61,372 nt of DNA from Anaerolineaceae bacterium. GTDB lineage: Bacteria; Chloroflexota; Anaerolineae; Anaerolineales; Anaerolineaceae. The stretch is from contig JAFGXF010000080.1 of NCBI GenBank assembly GCA_016936755.1, positions 1 through 61,372 on the forward strand, read 5' to 3'. Under the pieces are notes generated by a model, which made no database searches, was not told where the DNA came from, and saw only the letters and a program-made list of their open reading frames with translations. Position numbers and translations under genes: made by a program. This document shows positions 45,273 to 54,116 of this stretch, piece by piece (the first letter of the stretch is position 1; every line of letters begins with the position of its first letter).

Positions 45273-46421
45273 ATGACTGATCCAAACTCACCCATCACGG
45301 TTGAAAACCTGAACGCATATTTATCGCCCTGGATGGAATCGATCAACTCCCCCGCAATCGCCCAATCCTCAGTTCTGCAGAATCTGCTGTCAATATACAG
45401 CCAGACAAAATATGGTCAAGACCATCATGCTGACCTGGTGAAGTCGATTGACGATTATCGCCAGTCATTTCCAATACAAAACCATGAACAATACAAGGAA
45501 CTGATCGATGAAGTAATGGCTGGAAACCATCAAGTTCTCCTCAACGAAGTGCCTGTCGGATGGGCAATCACACGTGGCACAACGAAAGGAGAAACCAAAT
45601 TCATTCCCATGACAGCAACCGATCTGTCTCTGCGCGTTAGTGCCGGGAGGGCGATGTTGAATTATGTCGTTAAAACCGATCGGTTGGACCTCTTTGATGG
45701 GGTGAATCTTAACCTGAACTTTCCTTCTGAGGTTGGGAAGATCAATGTAAATGGACATGAAATCTCTTATGGATACAGTTCAGGTATATACACCAAGTAT
45801 GTATCTTCTTTTACGCCAATCCGCTCAGTACCCAGCCAGGATGATATTGATGCATTGGGTGGCGGAAGGACGATTCGCGATTGGGAAGCCCGTTTTGAGC
45901 TGGCTTATGAACAATGCAAATCCCTGAATGTCAGCCTGGTAGGGGGTGTAGCCCCTACCGCATTGGATTTCGCGCGTTATCTGAAAAAAAAGCACAACAA
46001 ATATCCTAAAAACCTATGGAAAACTCAAATCATGACACTCGGAAGCGTTCCAGGTATTAATACACGATTGTCAGCAGCATTAAAAGCATTGTACGGGAAT
46101 CCACAAATTCGTGAGATCTACGGAGCAACCGAGGGCATGTTCGGCCAGCAAATGGATGAAAAACGCGCCTGGGTGCCTAATTATGACATCTATCTTCTCG
46201 AGGTAAAAACCCGATCAGGCATTAAAATGCTGCATGAAATGAGCTCAGGTGAAATGGGAAGCCTGGTTGTATCCACCCCTGTTTTACCCCGCTATCAAAT
46301 TGGTGATGTGATCCTTGCACTTCGTCCACCCTATTTTCGTTGCATTGGACGCGAAAAGTGGTGGACTCCCCTTCGATATGCATGGGATGAGTTCACCACT
46401 TTTAACCTTGGCCGATTATGA
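45273..46421 (+). CDS. GH3-family acyl-adenylate ligase-like protein
   Basis: A 382-residue protein of the GH3 family, best known from plant enzymes that conjugate jasmonate or auxin to amino acids through an acyl-adenylate. The family's phosphate loop TRGTTKGETKFIPMT is at 100-114, and the adenylate-binding YGATEGMFGQQ starts at 283. VSLVGGVAPTALDFARYL is the region before it. It is much shorter than plant members (about 600 residues) because most of the C-terminal cap domain is missing, though QIGDVILA near the end is kept. ATG 45273 has a ribosome-binding site (ggag). It diverges from the suf operon. The substrates are unknown. Confidence 0.85.
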   Translation: MTDPNSPITVENLNAYLSPWMESINSPAIAQSSVLQNLLSIYSQTKYGQDHHADLVKSIDDYRQSFPIQNHEQYKELIDEVMAGNHQVLLNEVPVGWAITRGTTKGETKFIPMTATDLSLRVSAGRAMLNYVVKTDRLDLFDGVNLNLNFPSEVGKINVNGHEISYGYSSGIYTKYVSSFTPIRSVPSQDDIDALGGGRTIRDWEARFELAYEQCKSLNVSLVGGVAPTALDFARYLKKKHNKYPKNLWKTQIMTLGSVPGINTRLSAALKALYGNPQIREIYGATEGMFGQQMDEKRAWVPNYDIYLLEVKTRSGIKMLHEMSSGEMGSLVVSTPVLPRYQIGDVILALRPPYFRCIGREKWWTPLRYAWDEFTTFNLGRL

Positions 46422-46422
46422 T

Positions 46423-46881
46423 CTACTTACGCCTGATAATACCCTGCAATAGAAATATCAATCCGACTGCAATAATAACCACGGGCCACAGAACATTCCA
46501 TGTGACTATATCTCCAAGGCCAATCCCGATGAATATTGCTGCCAGGATAATGCTGCCGATTACTGATCGCCTGTAGGTGGGCACAAGCAACCGAATGACA
46601 ATCTCCAATAAGATCAGAATACCAGCTCCCAGAAAGATCAATGCAATGAATGGTGGCCGTAAATGATTCGCGCTGGTAAGGAATTGATTCAGAAAACTAT
46701 ATCGTGCAATTATTCCAAGATTCCATCCCAGCCAAACCAAACCTGCCCAGATCAGGATCAATGCCCATATCATGGAGCCAAGAGGATCCCGTTGCCACTT
46801 TTCCTCCATCGTTTTTTCCTCGTGTTTTTCGACTTCTTTCTCCTCTTTTTCTTCCTTCTCATATCGCTTTTGATCAGACAT
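46423..46881 (-). CDS. Membrane protein with highly charged N-terminus
   Basis: A 152-residue protein with a strongly charged, Glu/Lys-rich N-terminal helix (residues 1-30, EKEEKEEKEVEKHEEK) and four probable membrane helices (about 36-56, 78-100, 106-122 and 130-148). The helical part resembles the small four-helix membrane modules found in LiaF-like stress proteins, but no C-terminal domain follows, so I leave it unnamed. The ATG at 46881 has a ribosome-binding site (ggaga). Its end almost touches the GH3 stop, so the two genes converge without a terminator. It diverges from sufR. Confidence 0.7.
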   Translation of the reverse strand: MSDQKRYEKEEKEEKEVEKHEEKTMEEKWQRDPLGSMIWALILIWAGLVWLGWNLGIIARYSFLNQFLTSANHLRPPFIALIFLGAGILILLEIVIRLLVPTYRRSVIGSIILAAIFIGIGLGDIVTWNVLWPVVIIAVGLIFLLQGIIRRK

Positions 46882-46957
46882 GTCGATCTCCTTTCTTCAA
46901 ATGCATAATGATATTTTAGCACAATCAAACACACTTTTTATTCTTGATCGCCTCTGG

Positions 46958-46996
46958 TTGACGATAGTTATCCATTTTGTTATACTAGATATATAT
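46958..46996 (+). promoter_or_regulatory. sufR promoter and candidate autoregulatory site
   Basis: TTGACG (46958-46963), a 17-nt spacer and TATACT (46981-46986) make a near-consensus promoter. TAGATATATAT (46986-46996) overlaps the end of the -10 box and is repeated at the suf operon promoter. Confidence 0.65.
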
Positions 46997-47028
46997 GAAA
47001 TATATTATATATAAAGTAAGGACGATAA

Positions 47029-47649
47029 ATGTCTGACAGCCGAGAGAAAATTCTGTTGACGCTGCTAAATCACCCAAAAGCAAACATCAATGATTTAGCC
47101 GAGGCTGCGAATATCAATGCCATATCTGTTCGACACCATCTTTCGAACCTTCAGGCAGATAATTTAATACGCGCAGAAGAAGAACAACACGGCATCGGGC
47201 GCCCACGCCTTGTTTACTCTCTTACTGAAAAAGGCATCGAACAATTCCCGACCAGTTACTTGAAACTGGCTCACAGGCTGCTTGATCAAATACGCGCGTC
47301 TCTTCCGGATGCAACCATTAAAAAGCTATTTGATAAGATAGCTTCTGATATCGTACATGATCACCAGGAATCCGTAAAATTGCTGTCAATGAATGAACGT
47401 CTTGACCTGATTCAGACACTGTTGTTTGATGAGGGATTCATTATTGAATGGGAAAAACTTCCAGATCAGTATGTTATTCATGAAATGAGTTGTCCGTACC
47501 ATCACATCGGTCAAAATCATCCTGAGGTATGTTCAATCGATCAGGCGGTGATCACCAAAATAATGGGAGTATCTGTGGAACGCATAAAATGTATATTAAG
47601 GGGTGATGAACATTGCACCTATTCCATCCCAATTGACAGAATAGGATGA
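47029..47649 (+). CDS. sufR: SufR-like Fe-S-sensing transcriptional regulator
   Basis: A 206-residue regulator with an N-terminal winged helix (REKILLTLLNHPKANINDLA, ISVRHHLSNLQADNLI, GRPRLVYSLTEKG) and a C-terminal domain with four cysteines, C155 (SCPYHH), C168 (PEVCSID), C188 (IKCIL) and C196 (EHCTYSI). The first pair has the C-x12-C spacing known from SufR, the [4Fe-4S]-binding repressor of suf genes in cyanobacteria and actinobacteria. Closeness to the suf operon and the shared 11-bp promoter element support the same role. It precedes a DUF59 gene by 3 bases, so regulator and assembly factor share a transcript. Confidence 0.88.
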   Translation: MSDSREKILLTLLNHPKANINDLAEAANINAISVRHHLSNLQADNLIRAEEEQHGIGRPRLVYSLTEKGIEQFPTSYLKLAHRLLDQIRASLPDATIKKLFDKIASDIVHDHQESVKLLSMNERLDLIQTLLFDEGFIIEWEKLPDQYVIHEMSCPYHHIGQNHPEVCSIDQAVITKIMGVSVERIKCILRGDEHCTYSIPIDRIG

Positions 47650-47652
47650 ACG

Positions 47653-48000
47653 GTGACTGAAGACCCCAAGCCCCTGCCATTACGCTGGAATATCGAAGAC
47701 AGCAATTCTGATTTAATCGCCCCGTTGAAACATGCACTGCGTACGGTCAAGGACCCCGAGCTCGACTTGGATATACTACAACTTGGCCTGGTACGTGATG
47801 TCAGTATTATCGATGATGCAATCATAATAAAAATGATCCTCACAACCCCGTTCTGTCCATATGGACCATCCCTGCTGGAATCCACCCGCACAAGTGTTGA
47901 ATCAGCCTTAAACAGGACCACACGCATCGACTTCAGTCTTGAACCCTGGGATATCGGCATGATGGAAGAGGGCGCGAGCGATCAATTAGGTTTCTTTTAG
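47653..48000 (+). CDS. DUF59/MIP18-family Fe-S assembly factor (SufT-like)
   Basis: A 115-residue protein with a DUF59 (MIP18) domain. It has the DPELDLDILQLGLV strand-helix signature (D34, P35, E36) and the reactive cysteine C68 in TTPFCPYGPSL. Family members such as SufT assist maturation or carriage of Fe-S clusters. The start is GTG at 47653, 3 bases after sufR; no ATG is available near the N-terminus of the domain. The short Pro-rich extension before residue 20 is not conserved in the family as I know it. The assignment is secure at family level only. Confidence 0.88.
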   Translation: MTEDPKPLPLRWNIEDSNSDLIAPLKHALRTVKDPELDLDILQLGLVRDVSIIDDAIIIKMILTTPFCPYGPSLLESTRTSVESALNRTTRIDFSLEPWDIGMMEEGASDQLGFF

Positions 48001-48027
48001 CCACACGGGGTTACTCTGAAATTCATC

Positions 48028-48056
48028 TTGCCATGTGTTATTCACTCGGCTATAAT
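48028..48056 (+). promoter_or_regulatory. efp promoter
   Basis: TTGCCA (48028-48033), a 17-nt spacer and TATAAT (48051-48056), 39 bases before the efp ATG. A ribosome-binding site (gagg) lies between. Confidence 0.7.
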
Positions 48057-48095
48057 CATGCCCTGTTGATAGTAGAAAGAATGAGGCATTAATTA

Positions 48096-48653
48096 ATGAT
48101 AGATGTTAACGATCTTCGCAAAGGTGTGACCTTCCTGCTGGATGGAAGTCTATATAAGGTGCTGGAATACGCTCACAATAAACCAGGACGTGGTAACGCC
48201 ACGATACGGATCAAAGCCCGTGACATCCGAAAAGGGAATACACTTGAAAAGACTTTTCAGTCTGGTGAGCGCGTTCAGGATGTCCGTCTGGATTTTCACA
48301 ATGTTCAATACCTATTTCGCGATGGCGATAATTTTACTTTTATGGATATGGAGACCTTTGACCAACCTACTATAAAAGGCGCATTGATCGGTGAATACGC
48401 CGGATACCTTAAAGAAGGCATGGAAGTAAAATTGACCTTCTATGAAAATGAACCCATTGATATTGAACTCCCTACCACTGTTGACTTAAAGGTAGTCCAG
48501 GCGGAAATAGCAGTAAGAGGCGATACGGCGACGAATCTGACAAAAAAGGTGAAAACCGAAACAGGCCTTGAAATCAATGTTCCGAACTTTGTAAATATGG
48601 GTGACACGATCCGGATTGATACCAGGACAAGCGCTTACGTAACTCGCGTCTGA
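48096..48653 (+). CDS. efp: Translation elongation factor P
   Basis: A 185-residue EF-P of three beta-barrels (KOW-like N-domain and two OB folds), which rescues ribosomes stalled at polyproline stretches. The tip of the N-domain loop, HNKPGRGNA, has Arg at residue 32 where many bacteria carry a modified lysine. No modification enzyme gene (epmA/epmB, earP or ymfI type) is visible here. The C-terminal TGLEINVPNFVNMGDTIRID motif is canonical. It has its own promoter and is followed by an unknown cysteine-rich gene. Confidence 0.97.
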   Translation: MIDVNDLRKGVTFLLDGSLYKVLEYAHNKPGRGNATIRIKARDIRKGNTLEKTFQSGERVQDVRLDFHNVQYLFRDGDNFTFMDMETFDQPTIKGALIGEYAGYLKEGMEVKLTFYENEPIDIELPTTVDLKVVQAEIAVRGDTATNLTKKVKTETGLEINVPNFVNMGDTIRIDTRTSAYVTRV

Positions 48654-48702
48654 CCGTATACAATAATATATCAATTATTCAGATATTATTGAGAGAAGAA
48701 GC

Positions 48703-49026
48703 ATGCGTACCCCATCAAATGTTGAGTGCAAGTATTTCCACGGAGATTATTATCGCGGTCGTAACATCGAAACCTGCATGCTGATCGGTACTCAACCGCC
48801 CCCTCATCATTGGACTCCCGATTTATGCATTTCTTGTCCGGTTCCAGGCATCCTTCGAGCCAATGCCTGTGAACATATGATCCTATCAGGCAAGGTAAAA
48901 CGCGGGTTACTTTTCTGGCGCAGGCATGTTGTCATCGAAGCTTATTGCAACAAGTCCAATCAAAAAGTGGATAAACCTCATATTGGATGCGGTCTTTGCC
49001 ACCCCCTGCCCTTTGACATTAAGTAA
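48703..49026 (+). CDS. Eight-cysteine protein of unknown function
   Basis: A 107-residue soluble protein with eight cysteines at 9, 25, 42, 45, 56, 82, 96 and 99. Two are CxxC pairs (LCISCP and GCGLCHP). The pattern suggests bound zinc or an Fe-S cluster. There is no signal peptide, so it should be cytoplasmic. I do not recognise the family. It follows efp by 49 bases and precedes a membrane-protein gene by 12 bases on the same strand. The ribosome-binding site (gagagaag) is adequate. Histidines near the cysteines (PPPHHWTPDLC) could add ligands. Confidence 0.65.
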   Translation: MRTPSNVECKYFHGDYYRGRNIETCMLIGTQPPPHHWTPDLCISCPVPGILRANACEHMILSGKVKRGLLFWRRHVVIEAYCNKSNQKVDKPHIGCGLCHPLPFDIK

Positions 49027-49038
49027 CCGGCTCCCGAA

Positions 49039-50154
49039 ATGCCCAAAATCCAGAATCCCGATCCAAGTCATGAACGACCCTTCAAGCATTTAATTTTACG
49101 CAGGCATGCCGAACGATACATCCTGATTACCCTGCTGACCTTTGCGCTTACAGTTGCAGTCACCAGATTGTTTTTAAATATCACAGGATATCCCAAATTG
49201 GGTAGTGGCAGCTTGCACATTTCGCACGTGCTTTGGGGAGGCGTTTTTCTCTTTGCTTCAGTTATCTTACTCCTGGCATTCATTAACCAAAGAGTATTTA
49301 CACTCAGCGCCGCTCTCAGCGGAGTTGGTGTTGGCTTGTTCATTGATGAAGTGGGGAAATTCATAACATCTGAATACGATTATTTCGTGCCAACTGCCGC
49401 ACCGATCATATATTCCTTCTTCCTACTGACTGCCCTGGTGTATTCCCTGGTAGTTCACCGTAAACGATCGGATTCACGACTTCAACTGTACGGATTACTG
49501 GGTGACCTTGAAGAGATCCTGGATCTGGATTACACAGATGCTGAAGTGAAACAGCTGTTGTCGAGGCTTGATACCGTACAACAAGATCCCGCCATGACTG
49601 ATTTGAAACCCATCGCTCAAGGTCTTCACGCATATCTAACCCTTAATACAAGCAAAAAGAATAAATCCAAGCCTGGATTCATCGACCTGCTTTTTGAGCG
49701 CTGGATTACATTTCGTAACCGTTACATTACAAAACGCAGACTAAAATCCTTTTTAATTGGCGGATTACTGGGTCTTACGATCTGGGAGCTTTATTATCCC
49801 CTTGAGTTCATTATTCACATTGGCTCAACAGAAGAGATCATCGAAAAATTAGCCTACCTGGTCGCGAACGAATTAGTCACCGGCCCGGTTACCATTGGCC
49901 TTTTTGTTTTCCGGCTGGGATTCGACACCATTCTCGGGATTGCATTGCTCATCGCAGTTCTTTTATTCTTTCTGAACAAAGACCGAAAAGCCAGCGCTTT
50001 TGCTTATATCAGTCTACTGGTCATGTTAACTTCCGCCAATCTGGTCATTTTTTATTTTGACCAATTTTCAATGATATTGAATGCCGGTGTGCAATTCATT
50101 CTTTTCCTGGCTGTGATCTATTATCGTAAAAAATACCTTGAGATTGCCTTATAA
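49039..50154 (+). CDS. Polytopic membrane protein of unknown function
   Basis: A 371-residue protein with about four N-terminal membrane helices (roughly 28-48, 62-84, 90-108 and 118-140), a cytoplasmic region of about 90 residues (YGLLGDLEEILDLDYTDAEV onward) and about four more helices at the C-terminus (from about 235). No transporter or enzyme motif is apparent, and I do not recognise a family. Basic residues before the first helix (LILRRHAER) suggest the N-terminus is inside. It lies between the eight-cysteine gene and an FmdB-type gene, all on one strand with short gaps, so they may form one transcript. Confidence 0.65.
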   Translation: MPKIQNPDPSHERPFKHLILRRHAERYILITLLTFALTVAVTRLFLNITGYPKLGSGSLHISHVLWGGVFLFASVILLLAFINQRVFTLSAALSGVGVGLFIDEVGKFITSEYDYFVPTAAPIIYSFFLLTALVYSLVVHRKRSDSRLQLYGLLGDLEEILDLDYTDAEVKQLLSRLDTVQQDPAMTDLKPIAQGLHAYLTLNTSKKNKSKPGFIDLLFERWITFRNRYITKRRLKSFLIGGLLGLTIWELYYPLEFIIHIGSTEEIIEKLAYLVANELVTGPVTIGLFVFRLGFDTILGIALLIAVLLFFLNKDRKASAFAYISLLVMLTSANLVIFYFDQFSMILNAGVQFILFLAVIYYRKKYLEIAL

Positions 50155-50174
50155 GCAATCCAGATCGGACGAAT

Positions 50175-50399
50175 ATGCCAATCTATGTATATAAATGTCA
50201 AGCTTGCGGTCATGAAATTGAAATCATCCGGCCCATGTCAGACGCAGACAAGCCGGTTGTCTGCGATAATTGTAAAAGCAATAAAACAAGTCGTCAGCTA
50301 TCCACATTCAATGCGCAGCGCGGTGGAAAAGCCATTTCCGGATGTTCTCCCAGTTGTGGTGATTGTACCAGCCATAATTGTGCCAGTTGCCATCATTAA
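50175..50399 (+). CDS. FmdB-type zinc-ribbon protein
   Basis: A 74-residue protein with the FmdB/CxxC regulatory zinc-ribbon domain: MPIYVYKCQACGHE with C8 and C11, and VVCDNCKS with C30 and C33. After the ribbon comes a second cysteine-rich tail (SGCSPSCGDCTSHNCASCHH) with six more cysteines, seen in some family members. The function is unproven; regulatory and translational roles have been proposed for the family. Its stop overlaps the stop of the convergent PfkB gene by 4 bases. Confidence 0.85.
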   Translation: MPIYVYKCQACGHEIEIIRPMSDADKPVVCDNCKSNKTSRQLSTFNAQRGGKAISGCSPSCGDCTSHNCASCHH

Positions 50400-51334
50400 G
50401 CCGTTCCACCTAAACGTATTTTTCTGGGAAAGTTCTTGAGATATTTCTGTACCTCTTCTAGGCTGATTTTATAATCAGTTCCCCCGAACCCTTGAGTGGA
50501 CAATCCTCCAACCACATTCCCCCACATCAAACAAGCATCGATATCCAATTCGTCCAAATATGCCTTGATGAATCCAGCATCAAAACAATCTCCAGCACCG
50601 GTTGTATCCACACACTTCCTAATCGTTATTGCTTCCACGTGGTGAATCGTACCATCATGGATTGCATAAGAACCATTTTTGCCATCTTTTACAACCACCA
50701 ATTTGGTGAAGTCCCCCAGAATACTCAAACAGTCCGCCATTTCAGTACATCCGGTTAACCTGCGGGCTTCACTTGCATTGGGTATGAAAATATCCACCTC
50801 GTTTAATGATCGGGCAATCTGCTTATCAGATACAGTTCCAATGGATGAATTGCCATCCATAATCATGACCGTACCATGCTTGCAGCAATGCCTTTTTGCC
50901 AGCTGCAATAACCGCCCGGAATATAGCCCACTGATGAACATGACCCTGGAGGATACATCCATGATTTTTTTAACGAACTCCAGACCCAGCCGCTGTGGAT
51001 CGCTGTAGCTGATGAATTCTCGATCACCTTGAAGGGAAGCCGAAACGGTAATATTCCGAATTGGTCTTTTCTCATAAGAAAAGCACGATGCATCAAGTCC
51101 ATCATTTTCTGCAGCCTTGATCACATATTGACTGAACTCATCATTACCAAATTTTACCGCCCAGGCAGCCTTAACCCCCAATCGATGTAAAGTCGCCACA
51201 GTGTTATAGGATCCACCCGGTAACATGAAAAACTGCTTGCTGAATACCTCCCTCCCCAACCCAGGAGAATCCTCAAGCTCTGCGAAGATAAAATCCAGAA
51301 AATAACCCCCGATGACCAGTACGTCATATTTCAT
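50396..51334 (-). CDS. PfkB-family carbohydrate kinase
   Basis: A 312-residue ribokinase-fold sugar or nucleoside kinase. The N-terminal glycine motif MLPGGSYNTVATLHRLG binds substrate, and the C-terminal DTTGAGDCFDAGF holds the catalytic base D249 and the anion hole. VDIFIPNASEARRLTG is typical of the family. It is the last gene of a four-gene carbohydrate operon, starting 1 base after the GH4 stop. Its likely substrate is a sugar released by the GH4 enzyme or its derivative (inference). No phosphotransferase-system gene is present. Confidence 0.92.
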   Translation of the reverse strand: MKYDVLVIGGYFLDFIFAELEDSPGLGREVFSKQFFMLPGGSYNTVATLHRLGVKAAWAVKFGNDEFSQYVIKAAENDGLDASCFSYEKRPIRNITVSASLQGDREFISYSDPQRLGLEFVKKIMDVSSRVMFISGLYSGRLLQLAKRHCCKHGTVMIMDGNSSIGTVSDKQIARSLNEVDIFIPNASEARRLTGCTEMADCLSILGDFTKLVVVKDGKNGSYAIHDGTIHHVEAITIRKCVDTTGAGDCFDAGFIKAYLDELDIDACLMWGNVVGGLSTQGFGGTDYKISLEEVQKYLKNFPRKIRLGGTA

Positions 51335-51335
51335 G

Positions 51336-52709
51336 TCAGGTTAACCGCGGAAAATAATCACCATGCCGGGCCATATATTCATCAAGGATGCATTTGGCAG
51401 TCTGGTAATCCTGGATCAATGGATGAATAGTGAGCGCTTGCAAGGATTTTCCATATGATCTTTCCACAGCTGCCTGAACGGTCATCCGCTCATAAGCCTT
51501 AACAGTCTTCATCAAGCCCAGGCATTTATCAGGTATTTCACCAACCGGACATGGCGCGATATGATCTTTCGACACATTTGCCGGAATTTCAACAATATCA
51601 TCTTCAGCCATGGCGAGGATGGATGTCTTATTGGGGATGTTCAAGATCATCCGCCGATCATTAATACCCAGCAGACTCTCAATCAGATCCAAAGCCACCC
51701 CGGCATATCCCTCTTTTGAAGCTTGTTCGAATTGCTCGGGTATCATCTGCTTGGCATGAAATCCGCCTCCACCGGTTTCATTTTGCATGTAGGTTCCTCC
51801 ACGCTTCCCGATGTACTCCAAGTAGGTGTTTTCAATTCCAGGATAATCCGACTTCTCCGCCAGATATTCGATCTTGTTAAATAAGAGCTGGTTATCCCCG
51901 AGAATCTGCTCCCCACGTGTTATGCCGGCTCTTTGTATATTTTCCACAGCACGGCGGCTGTAATAATAATAAAAAAGGTACTCATTCGGGAACATACCCA
52001 GATCACGTATAAATTGCGGATCAAATGGATACTGTGGGAAGCCACCGGATGCGACCAGCATATCCATGAATTCCCTTATGTGATCTTTTCTCTTATATCG
52101 GATGGAGCGAATCCAACCGAGGTGATTTAGTCCGAAATAATCCAATTCCACGTCAGCCATCTCTGCGCCCAGCAGGTTAGCAAAAACAGACAGAAACTGG
52201 GATGGCGCGTCACAGATACCTGCCATCCTCTGCCATCCTGTTTCTGTGCTTAAAGCCTGGATCATCATTCCTGCTGGATTGGCAAAATTGACCAGCCACG
52301 CCTGTGGACATATACGCTCCATCACATGAACAATGTCAATCAATACCGGGATACTGCGTAAACCCATGGCAAACCCACCCGCACCGGTTGTTTCCTGCCC
52401 CAATACCCCCATGTTGATCGGCACCCGCTCATCGACAACTCGTGATTCGATTCCACCGACCCTAAATGTGGTTATTACAAAGTCAGCCTCACTCAATGCA
52501 TCCTGCAGGTCCTCTGTACGCTTGATCGAAAAATGAAGTTTTCCACTGCTTTCCAATTGATGCGTAACACCTGCCATTGCACTCAAGCGGATGGGGTCAA
52601 TATCCATCAGTGCCAGGTGGCGGATATCTAATCGTTCCTGGCGTTTATATAGAGCCTGAATCAGTAGAGGTGTGCGTACACCTCCCGCACCGATGATCGC
52701 CAGATTCAT
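51336..52709 (-). CDS. GH4-family 6-phospho-glycosidase
   Basis: A 457-residue glycoside hydrolase of family 4, which needs NAD and a divalent metal and usually cleaves 6-phospho-glycosides. The NAD-binding loop is IIGAGGVRTPLL (5-16). The metal ligands are expected at C166 (ICDAPSQF) and H196 (LNHLGW). The GQETTGAGGFAMGLRSIPV segment and NFANPAG are family signatures closest to 6-phospho-beta-glucosidases. A ribosome-binding site (aggat) precedes the ATG, which lies 6 bases after the MFS stop. Without a PTS gene in the operon, how a phosphorylated substrate arises is unclear; the kinase next door could supply it. Confidence 0.92.
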   Translation of the reverse strand: MNLAIIGAGGVRTPLLIQALYKRQERLDIRHLALMDIDPIRLSAMAGVTHQLESSGKLHFSIKRTEDLQDALSEADFVITTFRVGGIESRVVDERVPINMGVLGQETTGAGGFAMGLRSIPVLIDIVHVMERICPQAWLVNFANPAGMMIQALSTETGWQRMAGICDAPSQFLSVFANLLGAEMADVELDYFGLNHLGWIRSIRYKRKDHIREFMDMLVASGGFPQYPFDPQFIRDLGMFPNEYLFYYYYSRRAVENIQRAGITRGEQILGDNQLLFNKIEYLAEKSDYPGIENTYLEYIGKRGGTYMQNETGGGGFHAKQMIPEQFEQASKEGYAGVALDLIESLLGINDRRMILNIPNKTSILAMAEDDIVEIPANVSKDHIAPCPVGEIPDKCLGLMKTVKAYERMTVQAAVERSYGKSLQALTIHPLIQDYQTAKCILDEYMARHGDYFPRLT

Positions 52710-52715
52710 TCCATA

Positions 52716-54029
52716 TTATCCTTCGGCCGCTTGCCTGGCTCGTTCAATCTCGGCCCGCTCCCTAAGTTGACTCCGCAGAAGCTTGATATCCGGGGGTACC
52801 AGTTTCATTGCAAACGTGAAGAAGAATCCACACAGCAGCCACGTGCTGATACAGATGATCAGAATCGCATCTTTCAATGTGAGGATATCTGAAATGTATC
52901 CGGCAATCAAGGGTGCGAGGGCGGCACCGGCTGATTCGATGAAATATTCCACCGCAAGGGCTGAACTGCGCACCTCGGGTAATGAAATATCATAGACCGT
53001 GGCGATAACATTGGGGGCTGCGAATGGCATGAATAAAGCGGTCAGCACCAGATACACGGAGAACATCGTTTGATCCTCTATGGGGACCGCGAGTGTCATA
53101 TATAGGAAGAACGCACCGGTCAATACACCAATTATGGAAACGATTAACCTGCCTTTGGGTGTTCTCTTGAAGAAATAATCACCCAGTGCCCCGCCGATGA
53201 AATACCCGACTGCCATCACCAGGATTGCAGGGGCCATGGTGAATAATATGGAATCGGAATCGTATCCGCGCTCCCGCTCCAGATAGGCAAAAAACCAGTA
53301 GGTGATCACATTCCATGGGAAGACACCAAAGAATCCCTGCGTAAAAATGATGATCATGCTTTTCTTCTTGAACAAATCGCGGGCGATCTTCCAGTCAAAT
53401 TTATACACACCCAATTTTTCCAGATCAGCCAGTTCCGGCTCAGAAGCACCGCGGGCCGGCTCGCGCACACCCAGAAAAATGAATACCGATATGATGATGC
53501 CCATCGTTCCGGTGATGTAGAAGATCGCACGCCAGCCAATCACACCGGCAAGCATTAATGCCATCACCATGCCGATCAAGTAACCCAATGGCTGGGCGAT
53601 CTGAAGCAATCCATAAATACGGCCACGTTTTTTGGGTTCGAATAAATCTGCAACCAGACTATACAATCCTGGATAGCTTGAATCATCGATACCGGTCGAC
53701 GCGCGTGTGGCAACGAAAGTCGGGTATGTGGGGGCAATGGCACTCAACCAGGTGGATGCGCCCCAAAGGAATGATGCCAGTGCCAGAAGTTTGGCCCGAG
53801 AATAGCGGTCACACAACCAGCCCCATAAGGGGTATGCAATTACACCCACAATCAACGCCCCTGTAACAACCGCACCCATCTGGGTGTTGGTGATTCCAAA
53901 AGTCTCCTGGATTGGGGTCGTCAAAGGACCGATCATTAACTTATCGGCTTGATGCAATAACATGAAAAAGAAAAAGACTATGACAGCATACCAGCGGTTC
54001 TTCGCATACTTATCACTTTCAAGATTCAT
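52716..54029 (-). CDS. Major facilitator superfamily transporter
   Basis: A 437-residue MFS permease with about 12 membrane helices. The conserved loop between helices 2 and 3 reads GWLCDRYSRAKLLALASF, and the sequence after helix 4 (TGIDDSSYPGLYSLVADLF followed by KKRGRIYGLLQ) is typical of the sugar-phosphate/anion group. A soluble loop in the middle includes EPARGASEPELADLEKLG. The C-terminus is a charged helix. It follows the PIG-L gene and lies 6 bases upstream of the GH4 gene, so it probably imports the substrate of this operon. The ribosome-binding site is ggagaag. Confidence 0.93.
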   Translation of the reverse strand: MNLESDKYAKNRWYAVIVFFFFMLLHQADKLMIGPLTTPIQETFGITNTQMGAVVTGALIVGVIAYPLWGWLCDRYSRAKLLALASFLWGASTWLSAIAPTYPTFVATRASTGIDDSSYPGLYSLVADLFEPKKRGRIYGLLQIAQPLGYLIGMVMALMLAGVIGWRAIFYITGTMGIIISVFIFLGVREPARGASEPELADLEKLGVYKFDWKIARDLFKKKSMIIIFTQGFFGVFPWNVITYWFFAYLERERGYDSDSILFTMAPAILVMAVGYFIGGALGDYFFKRTPKGRLIVSIIGVLTGAFFLYMTLAVPIEDQTMFSVYLVLTALFMPFAAPNVIATVYDISLPEVRSSALAVEYFIESAGAALAPLIAGYISDILTLKDAILIICISTWLLCGFFFTFAMKLVPPDIKLLRSQLRERAEIERARQAAEG

Positions 54030-54116
54030 GATGATCTTCTCCAGGTTCAGTTTCTTTGGTTTGATATCTCGTCAACCCTGCTCGAGAGCTTTGTAATTTT
54101 ATCTCATATAAACCCA

